This document shows positions 63,816 to 64,000 of a stretch of DNA of 64,000 nucleotides, piece after piece. The position numbers and the translations under genes are program-made. Below the pieces are notes generated by a model. The model made no database searches and was not told where the DNA came from. It was given only the letters and a program-made list of their open reading frames with translations. The DNA comes from Zoroaster sp. YZ-2022 (taxonomy: Eukaryota; Echinodermata; Asteroidea; Forcipulatida; Zoroasteridae): the NCBI GenBank assembly GCA_029582265.1, contig CM055828.1, positions 34,073,263 to 34,137,262 on the forward strand, written 5' to 3'. Each line of letters begins with the position of its first letter. The stretch's first letter is position 1.

Positions 63816-64000
63816 AGTGCCATGGCCGAGCGGTTTAGTGCATCGGATTTGTGTTCTGATGGCTGAGTCGTCAGAATGTGGGTTCGAATCCCAACCGCGA
63901 CTATGGTGCTTGTGTCCTTGAGCAAGACACTTTACCATAAAAAAAGGCATAATTGCTTCTCTCCACCCAGGGGTAAATGAGTGTCTGTGAGGGCAGAGTT
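63816..64000 (+). mobile_element. tRNA-derived SINE family 1, cut by the window edge
   Basis: Best-preserved head of the family: A box TGGCCGAGCGG (63823-63833) and perfect B box GGTTCGAATCC (63881-63891), then CTTGTGTCCTTGAGCAAGAC and TGCTTCTCTCCACCCAGGGG. The 3' part lies beyond the window. Confidence 0.9.

Noticed and set aside
63816..63895. Functional tRNA-Leu or tRNA-Ser gene
   Set aside because: Same reason: a SINE family 1 head with the shared non-tRNA body.
1..64000. Bacterial-type defence system, prophage or operon
   Set aside because: All recognisable genes and elements are eukaryotic; nothing prokaryotic is present.

Overview
The window is animal nuclear DNA. It is AT-rich, its host genes are sparse, one gene is split into many small exons with canonical GT-AG junctions, and nearly everything else is transposon-derived. 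The recognisable genes (secreted PAN/apple plus fibrinogen-domain lectins, single-exon class A GPCRs, PIKfyve) and the transposon types (L2/CR1-like and I/Nimb-like LINEs, tRNA- and 5S-derived SINEs, TTAA-type and hAT-type MITEs) suit a marine invertebrate, most likely a deuterostome such as an echinoderm, hemichordate or cephalochordate. Species cannot be decided from sequence alone.

Layout. (1) 1-15 kb: three tandem, same-strand, intronless genes for secreted PAN-fibrinogen lectin-like proteins (2027-3037, 5639-6625, 11961-12968). The 3' flank of copy 2 is split by a 5'-truncated LINE at about 6870-9812, and the undisturbed flank of copy 3 preserves the empty site. A 91-bp tandem array (13.5-14.9 kb) follows and is itself split by a TTAA-flanked MITE. 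(2) 15-34 kb: a class A GPCR on + (23758-24840), a second on - (32578-33606), several MITE families, a 5S rRNA-like relic and a 32-bp minisatellite of about 1.5 kb next to the 3' end of the second GPCR. (3) 34-45 kb: an 81-bp repeat array (36.7-38.2 kb) and a nearly complete I/Nimb-like LINE on - (38.46 to about 44.37 kb) with a three-zinc-knuckle ORF1 and a frameshifted endonuclease-RT-RNase H ORF2. (4) 45-60.4 kb, minus strand: the 5' half of PIKfyve, reconstructed as nine firm coding exons plus one tentative exon, all phase-compatible, covering the N-terminus, FYVE and DEP domains. Most of its introns hold MITEs or SINEs. The Cpn60/TCP-1 and lipid-kinase exons were not found. (5) 60.4-64 kb: upstream DNA with two copies of an 8-bp-TSD transposon, a long-armed inverted repeat and a SINE cut by the window edge.

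No bacterial-style operon or defence system is present. The most unusual signals are: a short repeat copy in a PIKfyve intron that differs from its relatives almost only by T-to-C changes (A-to-G on the transcribed strand); several families of TTAA-bounded MITEs in which one end has been amplified into a tandem array; a SINE whose 3' tail resembles that of a LINE in the same window; and lectin paralogues that are near-identical except in the ligand-pocket segment and the N-terminus.
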